A stretch of 15,398 bases of DNA from Ichthyophonus hoferi (taxonomy: Eukaryota > Opisthokonta > Ichthyosporea > Ichthyophonida > Ichthyophonidae), in assembly GCA_002751075.1 (NCBI GenBank), contig NAOQ01000106.1, positions 1 to 15,398 on the forward strand, written 5' to 3'. Position 1 is the first letter of the stretch; each line of letters starts with the position of its first letter. Under the pieces are notes generated by a model. The model did not search any database, had not been told where the DNA came from, and worked only from the letters and a program-made list of their open reading frames with translations. A program made the translations under genes and the position numbers. Shown here piece by piece: positions 8,160 through 15,398 of the stretch.

Positions 8160-9060
8160 ATTTCTAGTGCCTACTTAAAACGATAATAATAATTAAGAGT
8201 ATGTGGCATGCTTTTTTAATGATCACAACAGTATGTAATCATTCATGCACTCTAATATTCCATAAAATTATGGGCATAGGGGGGTATGATAATAGTTTGT
8301 TTCCCATGAAGTTAGTTGGTTGAGGAATAAAAAGGGAGTATACTCTGTACCTTAGTCAGTGTGCAGAGTGGCAATCATTTGAAGAGAGTATTTAGCCCAA
8401 GCTGCTTCCTTGCATTACTCAAAGATGATGAAGACTTTACTTTTGTGTTCCATATATTATACAGTGGTGTAGTGAGTAAAATCATCAGTGAAGAGGATGA
8501 ACCAATGGTAACTGCCATAGGAGGCGTAAAGAGAAACAATCATATTACTGTTAATAGTTTTTGGGGGATTTGTGGAGTGCATTTTATGCATGGGAAAGGG
8601 ACTACTATAATGTTGTTGGTGGTGCAGACATCACAAGGAGCCAGCTTCTTGGGACCATCAATACTGTATATCTTGGTGGCAACCATGTGCCATTTTGGAG
8701 GGCAACGCATAAATCTGAAGTGCCAGGTCATGCCTAATTTTAAGTTCATGCAAATTGAGCAAAGGGAAAGGAAGCAGTTAAGAATTAAAATATTAGTAGG
8801 AATGTGACCCAAGAGATTGGTAAAGTGGTTGTGTTACAGTTGTGTCAGTGGTGTACTGGAGTGTGTGTATATGTTAGGCCTAAAGTAGTCGTGAAGGGAT
8901 GGGTGGCTGTAATAGGAATATAGTCTAATGCAATTGTTCAATCAGAGTGAAGTAGAAATTTGGCCTGTATGAAGCATATTTCTTCTTGCCAAATGTAGCC
9001 ATAAAGGAAAGGTGTGTTTTCTTCTGAAATTATGACCTCTTTGTTCTTATAGATGACTGT
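8160..9060 (-). mobile_element. Ty1/Copia fossil: pre-integrase and integrase core
   Basis: On the - strand, from high to low coordinates, there is a GAG-pre-integrase-like segment with TWHFRF and a Cys-x2-Cys pair in LAPCDVC (8540-8812), then integrase core signatures: FTDDFTHYTTV (about 8450-8510), HTD followed by GTEYTPF (about 8320-8370), then TPLCP and ILECMN where Copia integrases read TPQQNGVAER (about 8225-8290). The order is that of the Copia Pol protein. The pieces lie in more than one frame, with several breaks, so the copy is dead. Neither LTRs nor reverse transcriptase were found with it, so this is a fragment. It lies on the same strand as the larger Copia copy at the right edge, but the integrase words differ enough to suggest separate insertions. 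Confidence 0.75.
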
Positions 9061-9229
9061 TCAATACGTAATAAATTGATTATTATCACTGATAATCATA
9101 CTATGCTCTATTACAAATATTAGGATATCAGTAAATAAAAAATAAAAGGTATGATTGGTCCCGTCTACACAGGGCATCACTTCACAGCACATGGTCTAGT
9201 TCCAGGTGTTATTTATTTATTTACTTAGT
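9061..9229. other. Junction between the Copia fossil and the inverted repeat family
   Basis: The right part (9209-9240) is ATTT-rich (TATTTATTTATTTACTTAG on +). Read on the - strand it becomes a TAAA-rich tail at the 3' end of the left repeat copy. Nothing else was recognised. Confidence 0.35.
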
Positions 9230-9765
9230 TATTTATTTGTGTTGAAGGGAGAGTATTTTCTCATCTATCATTTCAAGTATAACTTCTTTTGAAATGTATA
9301 TGTATCATGAAATTTCCCGCCCATTAGCATTAAATCTTAATCACAGGACAAAATCATTGCATGGTATTTCGTGAGTCAAACCAAGTTATCTGACCCGTGA
9401 TTTTTATAGTTCCGAACTGGACTAACACTAATCAAGAATCTATCTCAAGTGCTGGATGCTAGCTTTGGTTATCTTGAAAAACCGAAAAAAAAAAAAAAAC
9501 AAGTTCTGTTTTTCTGGCATTTACATATTCTTTCTTTTTACTTATATTGATAAAAATAATCTTTACTTAAAAATTAATTTTCTTTGATCACTTCTATCAA
9601 CACTAAATAGTTAAATCATATTAATATATTTAGAATCAAGAATATGGAGCTTTTCCCATATTCGCAATTGAACAAGGACATCAATGAGACCATCCAAAAG
9701 GGATCTCATAGAGAAAAAAGGAGCAAAGACTCGTGATAACTTGTTTTTACTTATAATCATTGGAA
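9230..9765 (-). mobile_element. Unrecognised repeat family, left copy (inverted)
   Basis: This copy matches 10250-10770 in opposite orientation. The strongest segment is 36 bases with four differences, holding a 17-base identity, AGCATTAAATCTTAATC on + at 9326-9342. A second anchor is TTAGTCCAGTT (- strand, 9415-9425). Upstream on the - strand a coding-like tract reads RVFAPFFSMRSLLDG and ends LDSKYINMI at a stop (9611-9613); the right copy has KTFAPSIDPL and EMDSKSLNI at the same relative places. About 370 bases of non-coding sequence follow, with an A-rich tract at 9485-9499 (+) and a TAAA-rich end near 9209-9240. A shared protein end plus conserved 3' flank points to two copies of a mobile element or duplicated gene. 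The left copy loses similarity earlier at its 5' end, as LINE copies often do. Confidence 0.6.
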
Positions 9766-10184
9766 ATGCTTGATTATTGTTATTATAAATAAGCTAGTAC
9801 GCTAGTATGTAGAAAGTAGATTTAATCAGTAATCTTAGCTATTAGACCTAAGCTAAGCGTTTAGTATAAAATTAATATTTAAATTCAATGACTAGATCGC
9901 TTTACACAATGTAATCACTATTGATTAGATAAGCAAAAAGTTTTCAGTTTTAACTTGGGTTTTTTTATTGAAATATTGGAATAGACAACTATATGCTAAT
10001 TTTAAGTATCAACAATAAAGAAGAGTGACAAAAACGACAGAAGCTTTATTATGCCTACAAAGATCTCATACAAGGGCCAAAATGTGTAAATAAAGACAAA
10101 CGACATATACAAGAATCTTATCAAGTTTGTTTTAAAGATATGTCTCATAGGAAGTCGGAAAGGAAGAGCTATAAACACAATTTG
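9766..10184. other. Centre between the two inverted copies
   Basis: This AT-rich stretch has no clear match on the other side. On the + strand, 10018-10184 is somewhat richer in Lys and Arg codons and may be the upstream part of the right copy's coding remnant. The overlapping - strand frame at 10002-10226 is Trp/Phe-rich and looks like its antisense shadow. A 6-base hairpin, TTAGCT/AGCTAA, lies near 9835-9857. Confidence 0.4.
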
Positions 10185-10770
10185 CCTCTGACACCAAAAC
10201 CATCGAGAACTCCACCAGAGCGTCAAAGAAGCAGAAGGTAGAAGTCACTACTACTTCTTCTGGCAATTCCTCAGACATCAGGACCCAGTCAATCGTGACC
10301 AAGACATTTGCTCCAAGTATCGACCCTCTATCTGAACCTCTTCCAACAATGTGTTATTCGTCGTAAGATCTTATGTCCGTAGACTCAGTTAGTGACGGAC
10401 ATATTAAAGAAACAGAGGAAATGGATTCCAAAAGTCTGAATATACAATTAATTTTTTAATATATTAAACAGGTGAGTAGTACTTACTTTTTGTTTTAACT
10501 CTGACAAAATATCTTGTTTTTAGCAACCCATCCAATTTGAATGTGAGATGAGGTATGTAGTTCATTGGTTAACTATTTTTAGTCCAGTTTTGGACTACAA
10601 AAAATTGTGGGTTGGGTGACTTAGTTTAACTTGCCAAAGATTGTACAATGACTCTGTCCTATGATTAAGATTTAATGCTGATAGACGGGAATATTCACGA
10701 TATGCATATATTTTGAAAGGAGCTATATGTTGACTGACAGAAGGAAAAATACTTTTCCTTAAACAATATA
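10185..10770 (+). mobile_element. Unrecognised repeat family, right copy
   Basis: From about 10190 the + strand reads a coding-like tract: a basic stretch STRASKKQKVEV (possible nuclear-localisation-like KKQK), a Ser/Thr-rich run TTTSSGNSSD, then KTFAPSIDPLSEPLP and, after a gap, VSDGHIKETEEMDSKSLNI before the stop at 10457-10459. Its end and the 300 bases after it match the left copy, including GTCCTATGATTAAGATTTAA at 10656-10675. Three inverted repeats lie inside: ATGTCCGT/ACGGACAT (10373-10402), TTTAATATATTAAA (10455-10468) and TAGTCCA/TGGACTA (10580-10597). No known domain is visible. Options are a LINE or other transposon 3' end, or a subtelomeric gene family. Confidence 0.6.
10741..10760. 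repeat. Short perfect hairpin at the end of the right copy
   Basis: AAGGAAAA and TTTTCCTT flank a 4-base loop. The matching place in the left copy reads GAGAAAATACTCTCCCTT, which does not pair as well, so the hairpin is not a conserved property of the family. It could act in transcript 3'-end formation, but there is no direct support. Confidence 0.4.
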
Positions 10771-10990
10771 TTTATTAGCAGGCATAATGTCTTACCCTGT
10801 AGATTTAATTGTTATGGTCAAAATCTCATGCAATTTAATTGGTCTGGTCAAAAACACACATTTTATGATTTTTTGAAATGCTGGCGTCATAAGTAATTAT
10901 CAGCAGGATGTCCGATCTATGCTAAGGTAAAGCAGTATAACAATTATTTCGATGACGGGTGTCCATATAATTACCAATCAGAAGTCCCAT

Positions 10991-11053
10991 TTTTAATAAA
11001 ACCAAGCATTAAAGTAACCTTTCTGCAGTGCAGAAAGGGCTGGTTTTATAAAA
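10991..11053. repeat. Two-tier inverted repeat (strong hairpin)
   Basis: The inner arms are perfect: CCTTTCTGCA (11018-11027) and TGCAGAAAGG (11029-11038) around a single G. Outer arms TTTTAATAAAACCAAGC (10991-11007) and GCTGGTTTTATAAAA (11039-11053) pair with only small gaps, and a 10-base unpaired stretch lies on the left side. The GC content of the inner stem is well above the surroundings. As RNA this would be a stable stem-loop, and as DNA a cruciform. It may be the core of a foldback element or the site of a structured transcript; no RNA family was recognised. Confidence 0.65.
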
Positions 11054-11479
11054 GTTAAATTTATTTATTTAATTGAGGATTATATTTGCAAGTATAATTT
11101 TAATATTTAAAAATATATGCAATTGAAGTCTATTGGAAATAAGACTAGTATATGCTGTACTGAGTTTTATTTAGCTGTTAGCATTAGGTAAAAGACAAAC
11201 TAATGCTCTAACTAACTGCTCATATCTTTTTCTCTTTCTTGGTAGATATAGAAACCTTTTAGTTTCTTACCTGGTAATGTGTTCTAAATGTAGTAGCTGT
11301 AATTTAATTGTGGTCAAATGCACATAGCTAAAGTATTGGTATTATCAGAAAAAACAACACCAGACCCAACCAGTTGGCCTTATAGTAAAATATTTAAATT
11401 ACATATTCTAACTTTTTTTAACAATTATAGGCATAATATGAAAAACATAAAGAACCAAAATTTGATTTAAGAACATTAC
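11054..11479. other. Intergenic, nothing firm
   Basis: The stretch is AT-rich with no coding frame. A bulged hairpin, AGAAAC/GTTTCT with outer GGTA/TACC, lies at about 11242-11273. No repeat match elsewhere in the window was noticed. Confidence 0.45.
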
Positions 11480-11860
11480 TAATACAGTAATGTCTCTTTT
11501 TGTATAACTTGTCATAATTCTCTCAGATTTTTAAAGACTCATTGTCTGAAAGCGTTTTTAATATGGACTTGATATCAGTAGAAGATGATTTTTCTTGAAT
11601 ATTCATGAAAGTTGAACTTTCATAATAAAAAGGCAGAGGCGGAGGATCGCAGATTATAATTGTTTTTCAGCTTGAGACAGTGTTTTATATGTTGAGATCC
11701 TGCTTGTCTCACTGAAATCTGTAGATAGAGCAACTTTTACTTTCTTGTCCATTTTCACAAACCAAAGGATGGTCTTAGGAGTTAAAGAAAGAGTGCGTTT
11801 AGAACTACTCTTTTGGGTTAAGTTTTCTTTGATGTCATTACTAAAGTAAAGCAATAACTA
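11480..11860 (-). pseudogene. Lys/Ser-rich coding-like remnant, unassigned
   Basis: A 66-codon frame (11654-11854) includes TILWFVKMDKKVKVALSTDF. Farther along the same strand another frame reads MNIQEKSSSTDIKSILKTL (about 11540-11605). Both have a protein-like mixture of residues, unlike the spacer. The Met-Asp-Lys-Lys-x-Val then Leu-Ser-Thr spacing recalls the region near the C-terminal half of piggyBac-type DDE transposases, but no catalytic Asp set or flanking TTAA repeats were identified, so the link is weak. An intron or a frame break would be needed between the parts. A hairpin, ATGAAAGT/ACTTTCAT, lies at 11605-11623. Confidence 0.25.
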
Positions 11861-12369
11861 ATACTTAGACTAAGATATTATAAATTTACTACTTTTTTTA
11901 AAAGTATTTGATAATAGTCTGAGTTGTCATTATTTATTTTCTTACCAATCTAGTGACCCGTCCGTACTTAAAATGGCTTTAACAACTTAGTTAAGAATTG
12001 AATCTTTGCATAAAAATCAGTGTGGGAATTGGTTAAACTTAACATCCTATGTAAAACAAATGTATTTTTGGTAAAAATGTGACTGGGCCTTGGACCAATC
12101 ACTATACTAGTCTATTTATATTAAGATAAAATTTAACAGATAAAAATATCTACTTTTAAGTATTACACCACTAATTTTCTAATGAGCTTTAACTCTAATT
12201 CATTAAAACTGGATTAAATTAACCATTCAAATAGCATAGTGCAAGGTTAGTCTCTCAGTAATTAAGAAATTAAAAAAATCTAATTAATAGCCTAATATAA
12301 TAATATGACTTATTTCTCCTTTATTATTAGTCTTTTTATTTCTTTTATCCTTTTCCAATATGTGTTAAT
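11861..12369. other. Intergenic or outer part of an LTR, no gene seen
   Basis: It is AT-rich throughout. On the + strand GACCAATCACTATACTAG is followed by CTATTTATATTAA (12093-12123), a CCAAT plus TATA-like pair. The same CTATTTATATTAA word occurs on the - strand at 12384-12396 inside the candidate LTR. The two may be parts of related LTRs or chance AT-rich words. Confidence 0.35.
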
Positions 12370-12757
12370 TAAATATGTGTTTATTAATATAAATAGGATT
12401 GATCAACAAGATCATTATTGGCTAATGCAATTCACAGAAGATCATTAAGGCTTACTAGAATTGTCTGACTGTATCTTGATAAACTGACAATATTTTATCC
12501 TCATTTGAATGTCTCCTTAGTTGATCAATTCTCTATTGTAACTACTCACATATTATGTATTGACAAATCAATTTACCTGGTTGAGAGCATTGTGCAATTA
12601 ACTAATATTAGATTAATTATTTTATGATCTGCTTGTTATCAGAGCCTTAGCTGAATTTCATGTTTATTCAAAGTTAACAGTCTTGCTGCATAAAAGAATA
12701 AACTGCAAAAATGCATTGAATGCATTGGTTCCAACACTGACTCTTGGCCTGATAACA
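12370..12757 (-). mobile_element. Candidate 3' LTR of the right-hand Copia fossil
   Basis: On the - strand, TGTTATCAGGCC begins at 12757 shortly after the RNase H end, preceded by a purine-leaning AGCCTTAGAG where the polypurine tract should be. Farther in lie CCAAT (12417-12421) and TATTTATATTAATAA (about 12381-12395), as expected of an LTR promoter. The far end is not fixed. An alternative reading is a 124-bp segment, 12634-12757, bounded by GGCTCTGATAACA and TGTTATCAGGCC. The partner LTR would be beyond the right edge. Confidence 0.4.
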
Positions 12758-12799
12758 CTCTAAGGCTATATAAATTTTTTAAAAAAACACTCAAATGGA

Positions 12800-13330
12800 A
12801 AAACGTTTCAACCAACCTTTGAACATTTGAAAAATTGGGTTAGTCATGGTTCTTGTTAAAGGGTATGCTGCCTGTATTTGTGTTGGGTCCTCTTTTACTA
12901 TAATCTTTTAATTTTCAATTGCTTTCCAATGTACCAGTACCTCACTCTGATTTATCTTATTTATTTATTTAGTAAACAGGCATTCTTGCATAATCTCTGG
13001 ATGCTCCAGTTGTCCTCCTAAAAGGTGACTGGCTGACAGTCGATTCCTAGGCAATCCAACAATGATGTGATGTCCAATATTTTCTAGGTACATTTGTTGA
13101 GAACAATGAACTTCTTCTAAGTAGAACTTTAAGCACATACGCTTTGTTTCTTGCTGAGCGAATCTACTAGGCTGCCAGTAAAAACATAGCATATCATAGT
13201 ATACTGTTCACATCAATCAGATAGGCTTCAAAATTTGTTTTATTGTATGCCAGCAGTTTGAGTGATCCTTTGGAGTACAGAATTTCAACATCTTTGTATG
13301 TATTGAGATATTTATTTTAAAAGATGCATG
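12800..13330 (-). mobile_element. Copia fossil: RNase H region
   Basis: From high to low coordinates the - strand shows ILYSKGSLKLLAYNKTNFEA (Copia: LRYLKGT...LGY), then SKKQSV and a Ser-Ser-Thr word at about 13110-13155 (Copia: SKKQSVVALSSTEAE), EDNWSI (about 13000-13015; Copia: EDNQSAI) and VRYWYIGKQLK (about 12915-12945; Copia: DIRYHFIRE). This is the full order of a Copia RNase H. Pieces lie in different frames with several breaks; it is a dead copy. Confidence 0.8.
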
Positions 13331-13549
13331 CACATTTCTCAATGGTTCTTATTGGGCTGTGAACTGAATCTCACAAGAAAATTTATAATGAATTAGCTAA
13401 GAGCTCACGTCAATCTTGTTATTCATATTAGGCTACTAATGATATTCTGGTATATTGTGTTGTCACGTGGCTCTTTTCCTATTGGATTGTTAGTGGCTGA
13501 TTTTAGGTGTTCAGGAAGAATTGGGCTATGTATTGCCTTTTCTTTTTCT

Positions 13550-14290
13550 TGACTGTAAAAAATTGCGAGCTCTTTGATGTACTTATGTTGGGAAAGCTTA
13601 ATGCTGCTGTTAGACCTTTACTCAATTGGGTAACCTAGGAAACTCACTGGGAATCCACAGTTATTGATGAAAAAACCTTCAGTAATAACCTTGATCAAAA
13701 CAGTCTTGTTGTAAACAAATTCAGATGCTATTAGGAAATCATCTAGATAGAGGCAAAGGCATAAAAATTTAATGGTACCATGGGAGGCTTAGAGGCATGG
13801 GTCCTTTTCAGATGGATACATAAAAATTGATTGAAGGAAAATGCCCAGCATTCAGTTCCACAACAATGTACATTTACAGAGACCATGCAGGCTATGCTTG
13901 AGACAGAAGACCATCTTAAGATAGTCACCATCTTCCATTATTGGCAACTATCCCATGTACACTAGGGTCTCCAAATATTTATATAAATAGGCACCAGTAA
14001 TATCTAGTTGAGTAATATCATATCCTATAGCTGCTGCAATGCTCAGAAGAACTTGTATTGTAACAACAAAGGTCACCAGAGTGCTGATATCAAAACATTG
14101 TTGTATTTCTTTTGCGTTATTCTCTGAGCTACCAGGCAAGCCTTATGTGTAATGCTCATTCCTCATTGTCATGGTTGCAGTGAAACATCTAGAGACTATG
14201 TAGAATAATTTTTCCCCTTGGCCAAGGTATTAGATCCAAAGTCTAAAAAGTACTGATGGTGCTTAACTCCTGCTCTATTGCTCTGACCCA
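13550..14290 (-). mobile_element. Copia fossil: reverse transcriptase core
   Basis: In order on the - strand: an EWVRAIEQEL-like pre-RT word near 14270-14290, HKACLVAQRITQKK (about 14100-14150; Copia: YKARLVAKGFTQ), ITQLDITGAYLY (13981-14014; Ty1: ITQLDISSAYLY), then LCLYLDDFLIAS (about 13730-13765), which holds the catalytic YxDD box as YLDD, and FLGYPIE (about 13620-13640; Copia: FLGIEI). The QLDI-AYLY motif is closer to Ty1 than to typical plant Copia (QLDVKTAFL). Several breaks are present and no continuous frame remains. Confidence 0.85.
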
Positions 14291-14745
14291 CTCTAGCTTG
14301 TTGTGCTTGTGTATTGCATGTGGTATTCCTTTGGGATCCATGGTCTCAGGGAGTTTAGCATATTTTCCCAAAGTGGCCATTGCACTGGTGCAGGTATAGG
14401 AATAAGAACACCAGTGCTCCTATATCTCATACCACTGCAAGCAGTTAGTAGGGCATACTTTGAGCATTGGTGTTGGTTGAAGGCTTCTTCTGGATTAATT
14501 CCTAAATTGTTCTCTTTATCAGATCTGGAAGTGCTGTCTGTAAATTCCTGTATGTTAATTGATGCAGGAATGCAGGCTGTGGAAAAAATTATCACTCTGA
14601 ATTTAATGCCCCATTTGAATATGTGGCTCACAAATCAGTGCTGATACGTCATCACTTGCAATCAGATTTGTCAATTCAGAGTTTGATTTTTTTCGAAAAG
14701 AAAATTATTTTTATGAAAAACTAAGCTATAATAGAAAAAACTAGT
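14291..14745 (-). mobile_element. Copia fossil: linker between integrase and reverse transcriptase
   Basis: A 112-codon frame (14293-14631) contains NNLGINPEEAFNQHQCSKYA and ends PKEYHMQYTSTTS before the pre-RT word. In Copia this zone is the poorly conserved integrase C-terminus and RT-leading linker, so lack of domain hits is expected. The frame on the opposite strand (14303-14644) is its antisense shadow. Confidence 0.6.
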
Positions 14746-15398
14746 CTAATTACCCAATAAAAAAATCATTCAGCCACGCTGTTTATCAGTTTAGCCAAGA
14801 ATGCACCTGAGGCATCTCCAAGGTAAAAATGTTTCCTTTACCTTGCTGCTATCCAAGGGCTAAATGACTTTGCAACTAAAAACACGAAAATGTTCTACTA
14901 GCAGCCTGCCCTTGGCTCATAAGGTGAAGAGGACCTCATTACTGGAGACTGCCTTCATAGAGGCCAAGTTGTAGGGAAGGTAGCTGCCCTAAAAGAAAAG
15001 TCCCAGAAGTAATGTTAAATATTTGCATGGTTCATTGAGCTTCTACGCATGGTGATAATGTGTAAGGAATCATGTATCTCAGTTTGGCTAAGAAACCTCT
15101 TCTGAGATCGCGAGAATTGCATCTGAGTGAGATTGGAGACATCCCTGATGACAATGTCACCAGCAGAGTCTTTACTCCATTTCTTTACATGATATGATAT
15201 TCCTTTTGGGTGGTCTCATTGATTTCCTTGTTGGGTTTGGAATATGGGGCAGATTCCATATTATATCTTCTATTGGAATAGAAGGATCGATCAAAGAATG
15301 GTTTTATGGAAGATATTATTCTTATCTAAGCAAATAGAAAGAAAGCATGTATCTTTACGAGAATAAAACAGAACTTGTAGTTAGGTTTCCAAGATAAA
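14746..15398 (-). mobile_element. Copia fossil: integrase C-terminal part, runs off the window
   Basis: The - strand carries LLVEHFRVFSCKVI near 14860-14905 (Copia: HLRVFGCKAY) and IPYTLSPCVEAQ at about 15036-15072 (Copia: PYTPQQNGVAER). Farther up to the window edge, expected integrase core words are only faintly visible. The element must continue to the right, where the rest of integrase, protease, gag and the 5' LTR would be. It is broken in several places. Confidence 0.7.

Noticed and set aside
8361-8807. 148-codon frame on the + strand
   Set aside because: It lies antisense to clear Copia pre-integrase and integrase motifs and has no domain of its own.
10002-10226. Trp/Phe-rich 74-codon frame on the - strand, membrane-protein-like
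   Set aside because: It is the reverse complement of a Lys/Arg/Pro/Ser-rich + strand tract, which explains the hydrophobic look.
10030-10230. LYR-motif-like protein on the + strand (a Leu-Tyr-Tyr start followed by basic residues and Phe)
   Set aside because: The key Arg of the motif is missing, spacing is only approximate and the frame overlaps the better-supported tract of the repeat family.
10472-10523. Intron-like GTGAGT...TTTTTAG, 52 nt
   Set aside because: No open frame leads into it: the coding-like tract closes before the donor. It lies in the shared 3' flank, and the left copy does not keep the GTGAGT word.
14303-14644. 113-codon frame on the + strand
   Set aside because: Antisense shadow of the Copia linker region; no start context or domain.

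Overview
The window is a chromosome end of an AT-rich microbial eukaryote. It opens with a telomere of CCCTAAA units (G-strand TTTAGGG). This type is known from plants, many algae, oomycetes, some alveolates and some fungi, so it does not fix the lineage alone. Compact intron-like signals, a small GPI-anchor-type secreted protein and Ty1/Copia polyproteins with a Ty1-like RT motif fit a fungus or other protist better than a plant or animal. That placement is inference. No rRNA, tRNA, CRISPR array or bacterial feature was seen.

Layout from the telomere inward: (1) 1-80 telomere; 81-1061 AT-rich spacer; 1062-1540 a minisatellite of about four 104-136 bp units. (2) 1600-3650 an old array of an LTR element on the + strand: two strongly diverged LTRs (1950-2366 and 2876-3329), a clear polypurine tract before the second, primer-site-like words after both, and an internal block present three times. 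(3) 4374-5116 the only convincing intact gene, on the - strand: a 154-residue secreted, six-cysteine, probably GPI-anchored protein with a TATA box and a poly(A) signal. (4) 5368-7680 coding-like remnants on the - strand: a tiny first-exon candidate with a 41-nt intron, a decayed secreted protein with a weak PA14-like look, and a Tyr/Pro/Gln-rich fossil. (5) 8160-9060 a Copia fossil (pre-integrase zinc motif plus integrase core), - strand. (6) 9230-10770 two diverged copies of an unrecognised repeat family in inverted, head-to-head orientation, each with a coding-like end and a conserved 3' flank; several hairpins lie in and beyond the right copy, the best at 10991-11053. (7) 11480-11860 an unassigned coding-like remnant, - strand. 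(8) about 12370-15398 a larger Copia fossil, - strand, with candidate 3' LTR, RNase H, reverse transcriptase (YLDD) and integrase, running off the right edge.

The genes do not form a pathway. The picture is a subtelomere: one surface-protein gene among decaying retroelements, repeats and broken surface-like genes. The items most likely to be undescribed are the inverted repeat family at 9230-10770, the telomere-proximal LTR array, and the surface protein gene.
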